Origin: an uncultured Lentisphaeraceae bacterium
Lineage (GTDB): Bacteria; Verrucomicrobiota; Kiritimatiellia; RFP12; DVOR01
NCBI GenBank assembly: GCA_949289005.1
Contig: CASEMQ010000053.1
Coordinates: 18,203 to 82,202 of the forward strand
Direction: 5' to 3'
DNA length: 64,000 bases
Positions 35,101 through 43,827 of the stretch are shown piece after piece. The notes beneath the pieces were generated by a model. That model searched no databases. It saw nothing but the letters and a program-made list of their open reading frames with translations, and had not been told where the DNA came from. Within the stretch, counting starts at the first letter, position 1. The number at the start of each line of letters is the position of its first letter. The position numbers and the translations under genes are program-made.

Positions 35101-36606
35101 GTAATCGAAGAGCAGGCGCGGGCGCCCGGAAAGCACGGCAAGGGCGGAGTCGTCGCCCATCGAGCCGACCGGCTCCGCCCCCTGGCGCGCCATCGGCAAA
35201 ACAATGGCCGAGACATCCTCGCGGGAGTAGCCGAAGCGCCGTTGGAGGGCGACGAGCCCACCGGGCACGGCGGCGGGCGCGGTCTCGCGGAAAAGCCCGT
35301 TGACGACGATGCGGTTTTCCTCGACCCAGCGGCGATAAGGGCGCAGGCGAGCGACGTGCGACTTGATCTCGGCATCGCCCAGCAGACGATGGGCCTTCAG
35401 GTCGAGCCAGAGCATTTCGCCGGGGCGAAGGCGCCCGCGGCGCGCGACCTCGCCCGGCTCCAGGTCGAGCACGCCGGCCTCGGAGGCCAGCACGAAAGTG
35501 CCGTCTTTGCACAGGGCGTAACGCGCGGGGCGCAGGCCGTTCCGGTCAAGGGCTGCACCGGCGTGCACGCCGTCCGAGAAGACAATGGCGGCAGGGCCGT
35601 CCCAAGGCTCCATCAACGCGGATTCGTATTCCAGGAAGCCGCGGACGTCGCGCCCCATGCGATGGGTCGGCCCCCAAGCCTGCGGCATGAGCATGAGCAT
35701 GGCGTGCGGGAGGGAACGCCCGGCGCGGACAAGCAACTCCAACATGTTGTCGAGGCAGGCGGAGTCCGACTGCCCCGGGGGAATGAGCGGCAGGGCGGTG
35801 GGCAGGTCGGGGAGCAATGGGCTCGCGAGCGCGGGCTCGCGGGCGGCAAGCGCGTTGAGGTTGCCGCGCAAGGTGTTGATCTCGCCGTTGTGGGCCAAAA
35901 GGCGGAAGGGTTGCGCGAGCGACCAGGTGGGGAAGGTGTTGGTGCTGTAGCGCTGGTGGACCACGACCAGGGGCGCGGCAAAGTCGTCCGCGCGCAAGTC
36001 AGGGTAAAAGGCGTCCAGCCGTTGCGCCAAGACGAGCCCCTTGTAGACGATGCTCCGCGCGGAGAGCGAGCAGACGTAAAGCCGCTCGCCCAACGTCTTC
36101 TCCAAATGCCGCCGCAGGATAAACAGCCGCCGCTCCAGGGCCTCCCCCTCAAGCCCTTCCGCCGCCGGCGCCAAGAAAAACTGGCGGATGCACGGGCAAG
36201 TGGCGCGCGCGGAGCGGCCGAGCGCCGTGGGGTCGGTGGGCACCTCGCGCCAACCCAGCGTACGGAACCCATCGTGACCCACACATGCCTCAATCTCGGC
36301 CTCCGCGCCTTCCCCGCCGAAAAGCATGGCCACGGCGTAACGCCCCGGCGCAGGCAACCCCGGCACGCGCGCACGAAAGAATCCGTCCGGAAGCGTCGCC
36401 AAAATCCCCGCGCCATCGCCCGTCTCCGGATCCCACCCCGTCGCGCCGCGGTGCGTAAGCCGCCGCAAAACGGTGAGCCCTTGCTCGACAATGCGATGCG
36501 ACGGACGATTGTTGAGGTCGGCCACAAGCCCGACCCCACAGGCATCGTGCTCGAAACGCGGGTCGTACAAACCCTGGCGCGCGGGCAATCCGGAAAATGC
36601 ATTCAT
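32182..36606 (-). CDS. gltB: glutamate synthase large subunit GltB
   Basis: A 1474-residue glutamine-dependent glutamate synthase. The class II amidotransferase nucleophile Cys appears in [16 protein letters not shown], about residue 23, so the enzyme needs a short propeptide removed. Further motifs are [37 protein letters not shown], then the central domain and FMN barrel ([39 protein letters not shown]), the 3Fe-4S cysteines [20 protein letters not shown], and the C-terminal beta-helix GXGXG-like repeats ([20 protein letters not shown]). ATG 36606 is preferred over 36621 because AAGGA precedes it and the sigma-54 promoter predicts transcription from about 36625. With gltD it makes glutamate for nitrogen assimilation. 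Confidence 0.96.
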   Translation of the reverse strand: [1474 protein letters not shown]

Positions 36607-36636
36607 GCTCGGTTCCTTCATGGTTTTCCCCTTTTT

Positions 36637-36651
36637 GCAAACACCGTGCCA
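36637..36651 (-). promoter_or_regulatory. sigma-54 (-24/-12) promoter of gltBD
   Basis: The minus strand reads TTGGCACGGTGTTTGCA, a complete match to TGGCACG-N4-TTGC with GG-N10-GC spacing. The predicted start at about 36625 gives a 19-nt leader to ATG 36606 with an AAGGA ribosome site inside it. Sigma-54 control of nitrogen-assimilation genes is well established elsewhere. Confidence 0.8.
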
Positions 36652-36710
36652 ATCCCACGCCGCCATCGCAAAAACCCTCCCGCACGGCCCCGTCGGCAAC
36701 ACCACCCCGG

Positions 36711-36830
36711 CTTGTCGATAACTTTACGAAATCTGTTGAAAACCTGTTGAATGCCGACGGGGCCGGAAGGGGCTCAAAACCCTCTTTTCAATCTATACAA
36801 GGGGTCGTTTTCCGAGACGCGCCGTACCTC
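36711..36830 (-). repeat. dispersed 120-bp element, copy 2 (upstream of gltB)
   Basis: On the minus strand it begins GAGGTACGGCGCGTCTCGG, carries ACCCCTTGTATAGATTGAAAA as in copy 1, then ATTCAACAGGTTTTCAACAG, and ends AAAGTTATCGACAAG. The whole 120 bp aligns to copy 1 without gaps. Two further iteron-like units precede it (36835-36847 and about 36857-36869), again at 22-nt spacing. Its TTATCGACAAG end faces gltB, 60 nt beyond the sigma-54 promoter. Confidence 0.85.
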
Positions 36831-36869
36831 CGGTCGAGACACGCCGCATCCCAAGATGAGAGACGCCGC

Positions 36870-37347
36870 ATCCCGCCAAGACCCCCATCGGGGCGTTCGT
36901 GACCGTCCAACCGGAAATTGCCCGGCCAAGACCGCCGAAGACCCACCGGGGCGACAAAGGCAATCGCGTACCTGCCGGCCGGGCAACCGCCACGCCCCGT
37001 AAAACGCGGCGCGTTACACAAATGTGTCGCCCGGCGCCCAAGCGGATTACATTCCTTGCAGAATAGTCACAATATTTTGCAAAGGAAACCGTTAAAGCAT
37101 TAAAGGCCGCCAGCGCGGCGAACGCGACCGGAGAAAAGTGTAATGTACGGCGGGGTGTTACTCCGTTTCAACGGGGAGAACGGGGCGACCACGGTGCGTT
37201 ACGTCCAGCAAATCAAAGGCGACGAGGCTATGGAAAAGCGCGGCCTGTTCGAGCCGGGGAGGGTCTTCGTGCAGAAGCGGTGGCGGAAAATACGAGGAGG
37301 CGAAAAAGGCGGATGGGCAGAACGAGAGCAAATCGCACACCGAAGCC
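36870..37347. other. gap between the gltB upstream region and the polyvalent remnant
   Basis: No convincing gene. The stretch 37045-37110 is unusually AT-rich and has an inverted pair TTCCTTGCA / TTGCAAAGGAA (about 37051-37086). An 82-codon frame at 37143-37391 (MYGGVLLRFNGENG...) and another frame reading KYEEAKKADGQNESKS just before 37348 look like decayed upstream pieces of the remnant that follows, with frames disrupted. Confidence 0.4.
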
Positions 37348-38709
37348 GTGGTGAAGGCGCGAGCGAAACAAGTTCTCGGGAAGGAGTTTAAATATCTTTT
37401 CGAGGTCTATCACGGCACGCCGCACGCGGGGTGGACGCGTTGGGAGCGTGGGTACGGCGGGACGACGGGGCTGGGCTATGCGTATTTCGCGCCGCGCGTG
37501 ATTACGGCGGCGGAATATGCCGATACGTATGGCACGCCGAACAATGGGCTGGCGGACATCAGCGACATGCAAAGGTTCGGCATCTCGGAGGCGGTTTACC
37601 ACATGGTGGTGGGGATGAACAATCCGCTTATTGTCGATTGCCGCAGGGCGAGCTGGAACAATATCCGGGTGAAGAACAGGCGGACGGTTCGCACGGACGA
37701 AATCCTGAACGTGCTGAGGTTTGGCGAACTGGGTTACGATGGGGTGATTTTCCTGAACGTGCACGACAGCCCGCTGAACACGAAGGTGCATGGTTATGAT
37801 GTTGATGTGGTGCCGCTCGGGCCGGTTGGGAAGAATGGGAAGAACGGCGACGTGTCCCGACAGATGAAGTCGCTGGACGGCGTGACGGTGAGCGACGTGA
37901 ACGTGCCGGAGTTCTTCGGCGCGATTGACATCCTCGACCGTTTCGACGTGCGCAACCCGGACGTCCGCTGGAGCACGGAAGACGCGGGTGCGCCGCGTTT
38001 TTCGGAGACGCGGGAGGGGAAGCGGATTGTGGCGGCGTTGGTGGACAACCTGATTGCGCACCAGGCGGACTTGGCGTTCGGGAACGAGGCGGTGGCGGAG
38101 CGTCTGGCGCAGAAGGGGAACGCGGGCGTGGGGAAGTGGAACAAGGTGACGCGGGCCTCGGAGAACGGGGCGGTGTTGCCAGGGAGCGCGGAGGAGCTGG
38201 CGCGGGAGGAGGCGTTCAGGGCGTGGCAGTTCGGGCGGCCGGGGGGCGAAGACCTGAAGGGCTTGGTGCGTGCGTGCGGTGGGGCGGCAAACTGGCTGGA
38301 CGTGGTGGGGACGGCGTACGAGGTGCTGTCGGCGATACGTTCGGGGAACCTGCTCGGTGGGCTGAACAAGACGGTGGCGGAGCGTTTCGGGAAGAACGAG
38401 AAGGAGGCGGTGGGGTGGTACGTGCAGAGGATTGTGTCTGCGCGTGCGACGGACTACGGACAGAAGTGCTACCTGATGGGGCGGAAGTTCGCGATGGACC
38501 TGATGAAGGAGGCGAACAGAAGCGCGGCGGCGTCGTTGCGGCGTGAGTACGAGGGGAAACTCTCGGAGGAGCGCGGGAAGACGCGGAAGGCGAAGGAGCG
38601 TGCGCGTGGGCTTGAGCGGACGGCGGAGCGGCGCAAGGCGAACCTTCGCGCGGCGGAAGCGAAGATCGATTTTATCAAAGCTGAAGCGGATTTGCTATAC
38701 TCCGAGGCC
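37348..38709 (+). pseudogene. second polyvalent-protein remnant (ART-PolyVal-like), open into the next gene
   Basis: A 454-codon open stretch without its own stop. Near its beginning FEVYHGTPHAGWTRWERGYG resembles the YHGT strand of ART-PolyVal domains; later GYDGVIFLNVHDSP and HGYDVDVVPLGP match the GYDGVIFKNV...DVYVVFDPNQ end of that fold, and NPDVRWSTEDAG with APRFSE resembles the NPDIRFSE linker. The remainder is basic and helical with a coiled coil (REYEGKLSEERGKTRKAKER). The start is a GTG of no obvious merit, and upstream frames are broken, so it is probably the tail of a decayed phage/ICE gene. It reads in frame into the lipoprotein at 38710, giving a 584-codon fused frame. Confidence 0.6.
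38694..38701 (+). promoter_or_regulatory. extended -10 promoter of the lipoprotein cluster
   Basis: TGCTATACT (38693-38701) ends 8 nt before the ATG at 38710, inside the end of the polyvalent remnant. It supports the lipoprotein being an independent gene, possibly with a leaderless transcript. Confidence 0.5.
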
Positions 38710-39102
38710 ATGAGAAAGATTTTTAGGAGCGGTTTGGCGTTGCTGTTGGCGGCGTTCGCGGGGGGCGGGTGCATTTGGAACCGTGCCAAGGTGAACGACG
38801 CGGGGGTGGCGGCTCGCGCGGCGGCCATCGTGCCGGGCGAGACGCGCGTGGAGGCGTTGCCTGCGTTGATGGGGTGTGAGCCGAGCGCCATCGTCCCGTT
38901 GCGCGATGGGCGCGTGGTCCACGTCTTTGGCTATGGCGATGCCAAGACCGAGGGGTTCACGCTCCTGCTGGTCACTTTCACCAAGACGAACTCCGCGTTT
39001 TCGGCGGTCTATGTCTTTGCCGACGCGGAGGGGGTGGTTCGCCGCGTTTCCGCCGCGCCGGCGCCGGGGGTGGCGTGGGAGACGTGGCCTTTCGGGGAAT
39101 GA
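38710..39102 (+). CDS. small lipoprotein (BamE/SmpA-like fold suspected), first of three
   Basis: A 130-residue predicted lipoprotein. MRKIFRSGLALLLAAFAGGG precedes a cysteine (lipobox AGGGC at about residue 17-21). The mature part VPGETRVEALPALMGCEPSA followed by DGRVVHVFGYGDAKTEGF and SAVYVFADAEGVVRRV resembles the small alpha/beta BamE-type domain (PGxTxxEVxxLLGxP ... YxF ... FDxxGxV). Function is unknown. The same frame is open far upstream through the polyvalent remnant, but the signal peptide and the -10 box show that translation starts here. Its stop overlaps the next ATG. Confidence 0.75.
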   Translation: MRKIFRSGLALLLAAFAGGGCIWNRAKVNDAGVAARAAAIVPGETRVEALPALMGCEPSAIVPLRDGRVVHVFGYGDAKTEGFTLLLVTFTKTNSAFSAVYVFADAEGVVRRVSAAPAPGVAWETWPFGE

Positions 39103-39536
39103 CCATGCGCCGCCCCCGCCCGCCGTTTGCCCTTGCCCTGCCGGCGCTCCTGCTCGCGCTCGGCGCGGGATGCACCGTCTCGCGCGTCCGCGTCAATCCG
39201 CACCTGGCGGGGCTCGACGCCACGTGGATCGCGCCGGGGCGCACCACGCGCGCCGAGGTCATCGAACGCCTGGGCATGCCCCCGCCCGTCGGCCGGGTCG
39301 AAAACGCCCCCGCCTATGTCTCCGACGACACGCTCCGCTGGCTCGCCACCGACACCCGGATCTGGGAACTCCGGGTCGGCTACATCGTCACGCCCATCTT
39401 CCGCCACGCGCGCACGGTGGCCGCGGACGATTTGCTCGTGCGCTTCGACGCGCGCGGGGTGGTCCGCGGGCTCTCGCGCGTCCGCCGGCGGGGCGGCCGC
39501 GTGGAGGTGCTCGACTTCCGGGGGGCGCTGCCATGA
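39099..39536 (+). CDS. small lipoprotein (BamE/SmpA-like), second of three
   Basis: A 145-residue predicted lipoprotein with signal MTMRRPRPPFALALPALLLA and lipobox GAGC (Cys about residue 25). The mature part starts VSRVRVNPHLAGLDATWIAP, then GRTTRAEVIERLGMPPP, matching the start of BamE-like domains, followed by RIWELRVGYIVTPIF and LLVRFDARGVVRGLSRVR. ATG 39099 overlaps the previous stop; 39105 is an alternative start. The three lipoproteins are translationally coupled and may act together at the envelope. Confidence 0.75.
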   Translation: MTMRRPRPPFALALPALLLALGAGCTVSRVRVNPHLAGLDATWIAPGRTTRAEVIERLGMPPPVGRVENAPAYVSDDTLRWLATDTRIWELRVGYIVTPIFRHARTVAADDLLVRFDARGVVRGLSRVRRRGGRVEVLDFRGALP

Positions 39537-39937
39537 GCCGGGTCGCGGGCGTGTGGCGGCCGTGCGCGCTTGGCGCGGCGTTGCTCTGGCTTTGCGCCGG
39601 GTGCATTTCCGAGCGCGCGTGGTTTGCCGCCGCGCCGGATGCCGCCGTGCCGCCGCCCGGCGCCACCTTCCGTGAGGCCGTCGCCCGCCTGGGCAATCCC
39701 GACGCGACGCGCCCGTTGCCGGGCGGCGGGTTCGAGGCCGTCTGGGTCGGTGTCGCCACCCGGGGCGGTGCGTTCCAGGCGGCGTTCTGGGGCGTGCGGC
39801 TTCTGCGTGTGGGGCGCGTCCGCACGCGCACCGAGGGGCGGCGCCTGCGTTTCGACGGGACGGGGCGCCTGGTGGCGTCCCGTCCCGTGGGCGAAGGCGC
39901 GCCGCCTTGGGGCATTGTCCCCTTCGGCAAAGAATGA
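39533..39937 (+). CDS. small lipoprotein, third of three
   Basis: A 134-residue predicted lipoprotein: MSRVAGVWRPCALGAALLWL then CAGC (lipid Cys about residue 24). The mature region PPGATFREAVARLGNPDATR followed by GGFEAVWVGVATRGGAF and LRFDGTGRLVASRP keeps the same plan as its two neighbours, suggesting tandem duplication and divergence. ATG overlaps the previous stop. No function can be assigned. Confidence 0.7.
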   Translation: MSRVAGVWRPCALGAALLWLCAGCISERAWFAAAPDAAVPPPGATFREAVARLGNPDATRPLPGGGFEAVWVGVATRGGAFQAAFWGVRLLRVGRVRTRTEGRRLRFDGTGRLVASRPVGEGAPPWGIVPFGKE

Positions 39938-39971
39938 ACCGCGTTTTTAACCAAAGTCTCGCCAAAGGGAT

Positions 39972-40001
39972 TTGCGCATTGGCGCGGGGTTTTGCTAGAA
40001 T
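39972..40001 (+). promoter_or_regulatory. sigma-70-type promoter of fusA
   Basis: TTGCGC (39972-39977) and TAGAAT (39996-40001) are 18 nt apart, with TGC preceding the -10. About 44 nt of leader precede the fusA ATG. Confidence 0.75.
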
Positions 40002-40045
40002 GGCCTGACTTTTTACACCCAATGGCTTTCAAGGAGTAAGCACCC

Positions 40046-42151
40046 ATGGCACGGAAAATCCCCCTGGACCACATGCGCAACATCGGCATCATGGCCCACA
40101 TCGACGCCGGCAAGACGACGACGTCGGAGCGTATCCTCTATTATTCCGGCAAGAACCACAAGATCGGCGAGGTGCACGACGGTGGCGCCACGATGGACTG
40201 GATGGTGCAGGAGCAGGAGCGCGGCATCACCATCACCTCCGCCGCCACCGCGGTGATGTGGGGCGACTACATGATTTCGTTGATCGACACCCCCGGCCAC
40301 GTGGACTTCACGGCCGAGGTGGAGCGCTCGTTGCGCGTGCTCGATGGCGCGGTCGCCGTCTTCTGCGCGGTGGGCGGCGTCCAGCCCCAGTCGGAGCAAG
40401 TCTGGCGCCAGTCCGAGAAGTACAAGGTGCCGAAGCTGATTTTCGTGAACAAGATGGATCGCATCGGCGCGAACTTCTTCTCGGTGATGGAGCAAGTGAA
40501 GAACCAGCTTGCCGCCCGCCCCGTGCCGATGGTCTGCCCCTACGGCGCCGGCGAGACCTTCGAGGGCGTGGTCGACCTGCTCGAGGAGCGCCTCGTCACC
40601 TACGACAAGGCCTCCCAGGGCATGAAGCAGATCTACTCCGAGATCCCCGCCGAGCTCAAGGAAAAGTGCGAGGAGATGCGCCACGAGATGATCGAGGCCG
40701 CCGCCGAGCAGGACGAGGAACTGATGAACAAGTACTTCGAGGAGGGCACCCTCTCCAAGGAGGAAATCATCCGCGGCATCCGCAAGGGTTGCATCAGCCG
40801 CTCCATCATGCCCGCCTTCTGCGGCACCGCCTTCAAGAACAAAGGCATCCAAATCCTCCTCGACGCGGTGGTGAGCTACCTCCCCAGCCCGCTCGACATC
40901 CCGCCGGTGACCGACGAGGCCGACCCCTCCATCGTGCGCCGCGCCGACGACAACGAGCCGCTCTCGGCCCTCGCCTTCAAGATCATGGCCGACAAGAACA
41001 TGGGCAAGATCATCTTCACCCGTGTCTACTCCGGCACGCTCAAGGCCGGCGAGGAAATCCTCGACAGCACCATCAACAAGAAGGCGCGCATCTCCCGCCT
41101 CTTCCGTATGCACGCCAACCACCAGGAGAAGCTCGAGGAAGCCTACGCCGGCGACATCGTCGCCGTCATCGGCCTCCCCAACACCCGCACCGGCGACACG
41201 CTCTGCGACCCCGAGCACCCCATCCACCTGGAATCCATCGACTTCCCGGCGCCCGTCATCTCGATTGCCGTGAAGCCCGTCTCCCGCGGCGACAACGAAA
41301 AGCTTGGCAACGCCCTGCACACCTTGGCGCAGGAAGACCCCACCTTCACGGTGGCCTTCGACCAAGAGACCAGCGAGACCATCATCTCGGGCATGGGCGA
41401 GCTCCACCTCGAAATCATCGTCGACCGCCTGAAGCGCGAGTTCAACGTCGAGTGCGAGGTCGGCCGCCCCGAGGTCGCCTACCGCGAATCCATCGCCATC
41501 GAGGGCGAGGGCGAGTACAAGCACAAAAAGCAATCCGGCGGCCGCGGCCAGTATGGCCATGTCTGCATGAAGTTCGCCCCGCAGGAGCCCGGCAAGGAGT
41601 TCGAGTTCATCAACGACATCAAGGGCGGCGTCATCCCCGGCGAGTACATCCCCGCCGTCGAGAAAGGCATCCGCGCGGCGATGGAATCCGGCCCGCTCGC
41701 CGGCTACCCCGTGCTCCCGCTCAAGGCCACGCTCTTCTACGGCTCCTACCACGACGTCGACTCCTCCGAGTTCGCCTTCCAGACGGCCGCGCGCCAGTGC
41801 TTCAAGGAGGTCTTCCTCAAGAGCCAGCCGCAGCTCCTCGAGCCCATCATGAAGGTCGAGGTCGTCGTCCCCGAGGACTACATGGGTGCGGCCACCGGCT
41901 CGCTTTCCCAGCGTCGCGGCCGTGTCGAGGGCATGGAGGAGCGCGGCGGCGCCCGCCTCGTCCACGCCTTTGTCCCGCTCGGCGAGATGTTCGGCTACTC
42001 CAACACCATCCGCACGCTCACCCAGGGCCGCGGCTCCTTCACCATGGTCTTCGACCACTACGAGCCCGTCCCCAAGAACCTGCAGGACGAGATTGTCGAG
42101 AAGCGCCGCAAGGCCGGCAAGGTTCACGGCTACTCCGAGGCCGACGAATAA
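40046..42151 (+). CDS. fusA: elongation factor G
   Basis: A 701-residue translational GTPase catalysing ribosomal translocation and, with RRF, recycling. G1 [20 protein letters not shown] (about 12-31), switch [14 protein letters not shown]3 [21 protein letters not shown]4 [12 protein letters not shown], then domains III-V with [34 protein letters not shown], and the [20 protein letters not shown] block. It is monocistronic rather than in a str operon: it has its own promoter (TTGCGC/TAGAAT), AAGGAG 9 nt before ATG and a strong terminator after the stop. Absence of rpsL/rpsG/tuf beside it, and the likelihood of a second EF-G elsewhere, cannot be judged here. Confidence 0.97.
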   Translation: MARKIPLDHMRNIGIMAHIDAGKTTTSERILYYSGKNHKIGEVHDGGATMDWMVQEQERGITITSAATAVMWGDYMISLIDTPGHVDFTAEVERSLRVLDGAVAVFCAVGGVQPQSEQVWRQSEKYKVPKLIFVNKMDRIGANFFSVMEQVKNQLAARPVPMVCPYGAGETFEGVVDLLEERLVTYDKASQGMKQIYSEIPAELKEKCEEMRHEMIEAAAEQDEELMNKYFEEGTLSKEEIIRGIRKGCISRSIMPAFCGTAFKNKGIQILLDAVVSYLPSPLDIPPVTDEADPSIVRRADDNEPLSALAFKIMADKNMGKIIFTRVYSGTLKAGEEILDSTINKKARISRLFRMHANHQEKLEEAYAGDIVAVIGLPNTRTGDTLCDPEHPIHLESIDFPAPVISIAVKPVSRGDNEKLGNALHTLAQEDPTFTVAFDQETSETIISGMGELHLEIIVDRLKREFNVECEVGRPEVAYRESIAIEGEGEYKHKKQSGGRGQYGHVCMKFAPQEPGKEFEFINDIKGGVIPGEYIPAVEKGIRAAMESGPLAGYPVLPLKATLFYGSYHDVDSSEFAFQTAARQCFKEVFLKSQPQLLEPIMKVEVVVPEDYMGAATGSLSQRRGRVEGMEERGGARLVHAFVPLGEMFGYSNTIRTLTQGRGSFTMVFDHYEPVPKNLQDEIVEKRRKAGKVHGYSEADE

Positions 42152-42178
42152 GCCTCGTCGCGGCCCGGTAAAGCAAAA

Positions 42179-42214
42179 CGTGGTGGGCGCCGTTTGGCGC
42201 CCACCACGTTTTTG
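42179..42214 (+). terminator. intrinsic terminator after fusA (bidirectional)
   Basis: A 13-bp perfect stem, CGTGGTGGGCGCC (42179-42191) with GGCGCCCACCACG (42196-42208) around GTTT, followed by TTTTTGTT. Read on the minus strand it is followed by TTTTGCTTT, so it can also serve the convergent nuclease gene. Confidence 0.95.
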
Positions 42215-42302
42215 TTATGGTCGTTTGGGAATTGTGGTCGGTTCGCGAAGTGGTTACGCGCGAGTATGGTGCGCGGCAATGTCCGGAGGTGCTCGTTTCG
42301 GC

Positions 42303-43709
42303 TCACAGGCCTTTGTAAATGGCGCCGGGGGCGGGGGCGACGGGATTGGCGTACCCTTCCTCGCGGAGGATTTGGCACATCGCCGTGACCTTGTCTTCCT
42401 CGCCATGCACGGCGAAGGCGTGGCGGATGGTCTTCTTTTCGTTGACGGCGCGCACCCAGTCGCGCAGGGCCTTGCGGTCGGCGTGGGCGGAGAGTGCGTT
42501 GATGGTGTGGACGCGAGCGCGGAGCTCGAAGGCGTCGCCGAGGATTTTGAGCGGGCTTTTGCAGTCCACGATACGGCGGCCGAGGGTGCCTTCGGCCTGG
42601 TAGCCCACGATGAGGATGATATTGCGGGGGTCGCCCACGCCGTTTTGCAGATGGTGGAGGATGCGGCCGCCCTCGCACATGCCGCTGGCCGCGATGATGA
42701 TCATGGGGCCTTGGGCGTGGTTGAGCGCCTTGGATTCGTCGGCGGTGGCCAGGAAACGGAGACCGGGCATCTTGAAGAGCTCGATGCCGTGGCGGAGCAG
42801 TTCGCTGGCGGCCTCGCCGTAGCACGCGGTGTGCTTGGCGTAGATTTGCGTGGCCTTGAGGGAGAGGGGGGAATCCACGTAAATGGGAATCTGCGGGATT
42901 TTCTTCTGGCGGAGCAGGGCGTTGAGGTAGAAGAGGATTTGCTGGGTGCGCCCGACGCTGAAGGCCGGGACGATCAGCTTGGCGTGTTGCTGGACGATGT
43001 CGGCGATGTAGTCGCGCAGGCGCCCGGCCACGTTCGCGCGCGGCGGGTGCTCGCGGTCGGCATAGGTCGACTCCACCAGCAGGATGTCCGCGCCCGTGGG
43101 CGTTTCGGGCGGCGGGATGATGGGTTGCCCGGGCTGCCCCACGTCGCCCGAGAAAAGCAGGCGCCGATAGACGCCATTGGGCTGGCGGGCAACGAGGTCG
43201 ACCAACGCCGAGCCCAGGATGTGCCCCGCGTTGTGGAAGACGGCCCCCACGCCGTTGCCCAGGTCGATGGCGCGCTTGTAGGGCACGCCCTGCATCAACG
43301 CCAACGTACCCTCCACATCCCGTTCGTCGTAGAGCGGCTCGAAAGGTTTGCGCCCCTCGGCGATGCGGCGGCGATTGACGATCTCCACGTCGTGCTGCGT
43401 GATGTAGGCGCAGTCGCGCAACATGGGGTCGCACAGGTCGCGCGTGGCCTCCGTGGTGTAAATGGGGCCGCGCCAACCCGCGCGGATGAGCGAGGGCAGG
43501 TTGCCGCTGTGGTCGATGTGCGCGTGCGACAACAAAACGCAATCCACCGTCTTCGGATCCACCATCAGGCGGCGGTTCCGATCGAACGCCTCCTTGCGAT
43601 GCCCCTGATAGAGCCCGCAGTCCAGCAAAATCCTCAGCCCGTTCACGTCTACGATGTGCATCGAGCCCGTGGTGGTGCGCGCCGCGCCTTGAAACGTAAT
43701 CGTATACAT
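42303..43709 (-). CDS. metallo-beta-lactamase/beta-CASP RNA-processing nuclease (COG1236-like)
   Basis: A 468-residue protein of the RNase J/CPSF-73 superfamily. MBL core: FQGAARTTTGSMHIVDVNG at the N-terminus, the zinc motif LLSHAHIDHSGNLPSL (about residues 61-76), HNAGHILGSA, and FSGDVGQPGQPI. The beta-CASP insert follows: ESTYADREH, PAFSVGRTQQILFYLN, IIAASGMCEGGRILHHLQN and the RMMBL end HTINALSAHADRKALRDWVR. It is probably an endo/exoribonuclease; the bacterial clade's role is largely uncharacterised. ATG 43709 has AAAGGAG 8 nt upstream. It is convergent with fusA. Confidence 0.92.
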   Translation of the reverse strand: MYTITFQGAARTTTGSMHIVDVNGLRILLDCGLYQGHRKEAFDRNRRLMVDPKTVDCVLLSHAHIDHSGNLPSLIRAGWRGPIYTTEATRDLCDPMLRDCAYITQHDVEIVNRRRIAEGRKPFEPLYDERDVEGTLALMQGVPYKRAIDLGNGVGAVFHNAGHILGSALVDLVARQPNGVYRRLLFSGDVGQPGQPIIPPPETPTGADILLVESTYADREHPPRANVAGRLRDYIADIVQQHAKLIVPAFSVGRTQQILFYLNALLRQKKIPQIPIYVDSPLSLKATQIYAKHTACYGEAASELLRHGIELFKMPGLRFLATADESKALNHAQGPMIIIAASGMCEGGRILHHLQNGVGDPRNIILIVGYQAEGTLGRRIVDCKSPLKILGDAFELRARVHTINALSAHADRKALRDWVRAVNEKKTIRHAFAVHGEEDKVTAMCQILREEGYANPVAPAPGAIYKGL

Positions 43710-43827
43710 CGCCAACCGCTCCTTTCGCCTTTATTTTCCCACAACCCCGCCCCCACCGTCAATCCCCCACCCCCGTGCGCCTGCGTTTCGGGCGCCCCCG
43801 TCGCCCAAACGGGGTGCCCTCGTAATG

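Noticed and set aside
32782..36750. 1322-codon plus-strand open frame
   Set aside because: Antisense of gltB; composition is that of reversed codons and no domain is recognisable.
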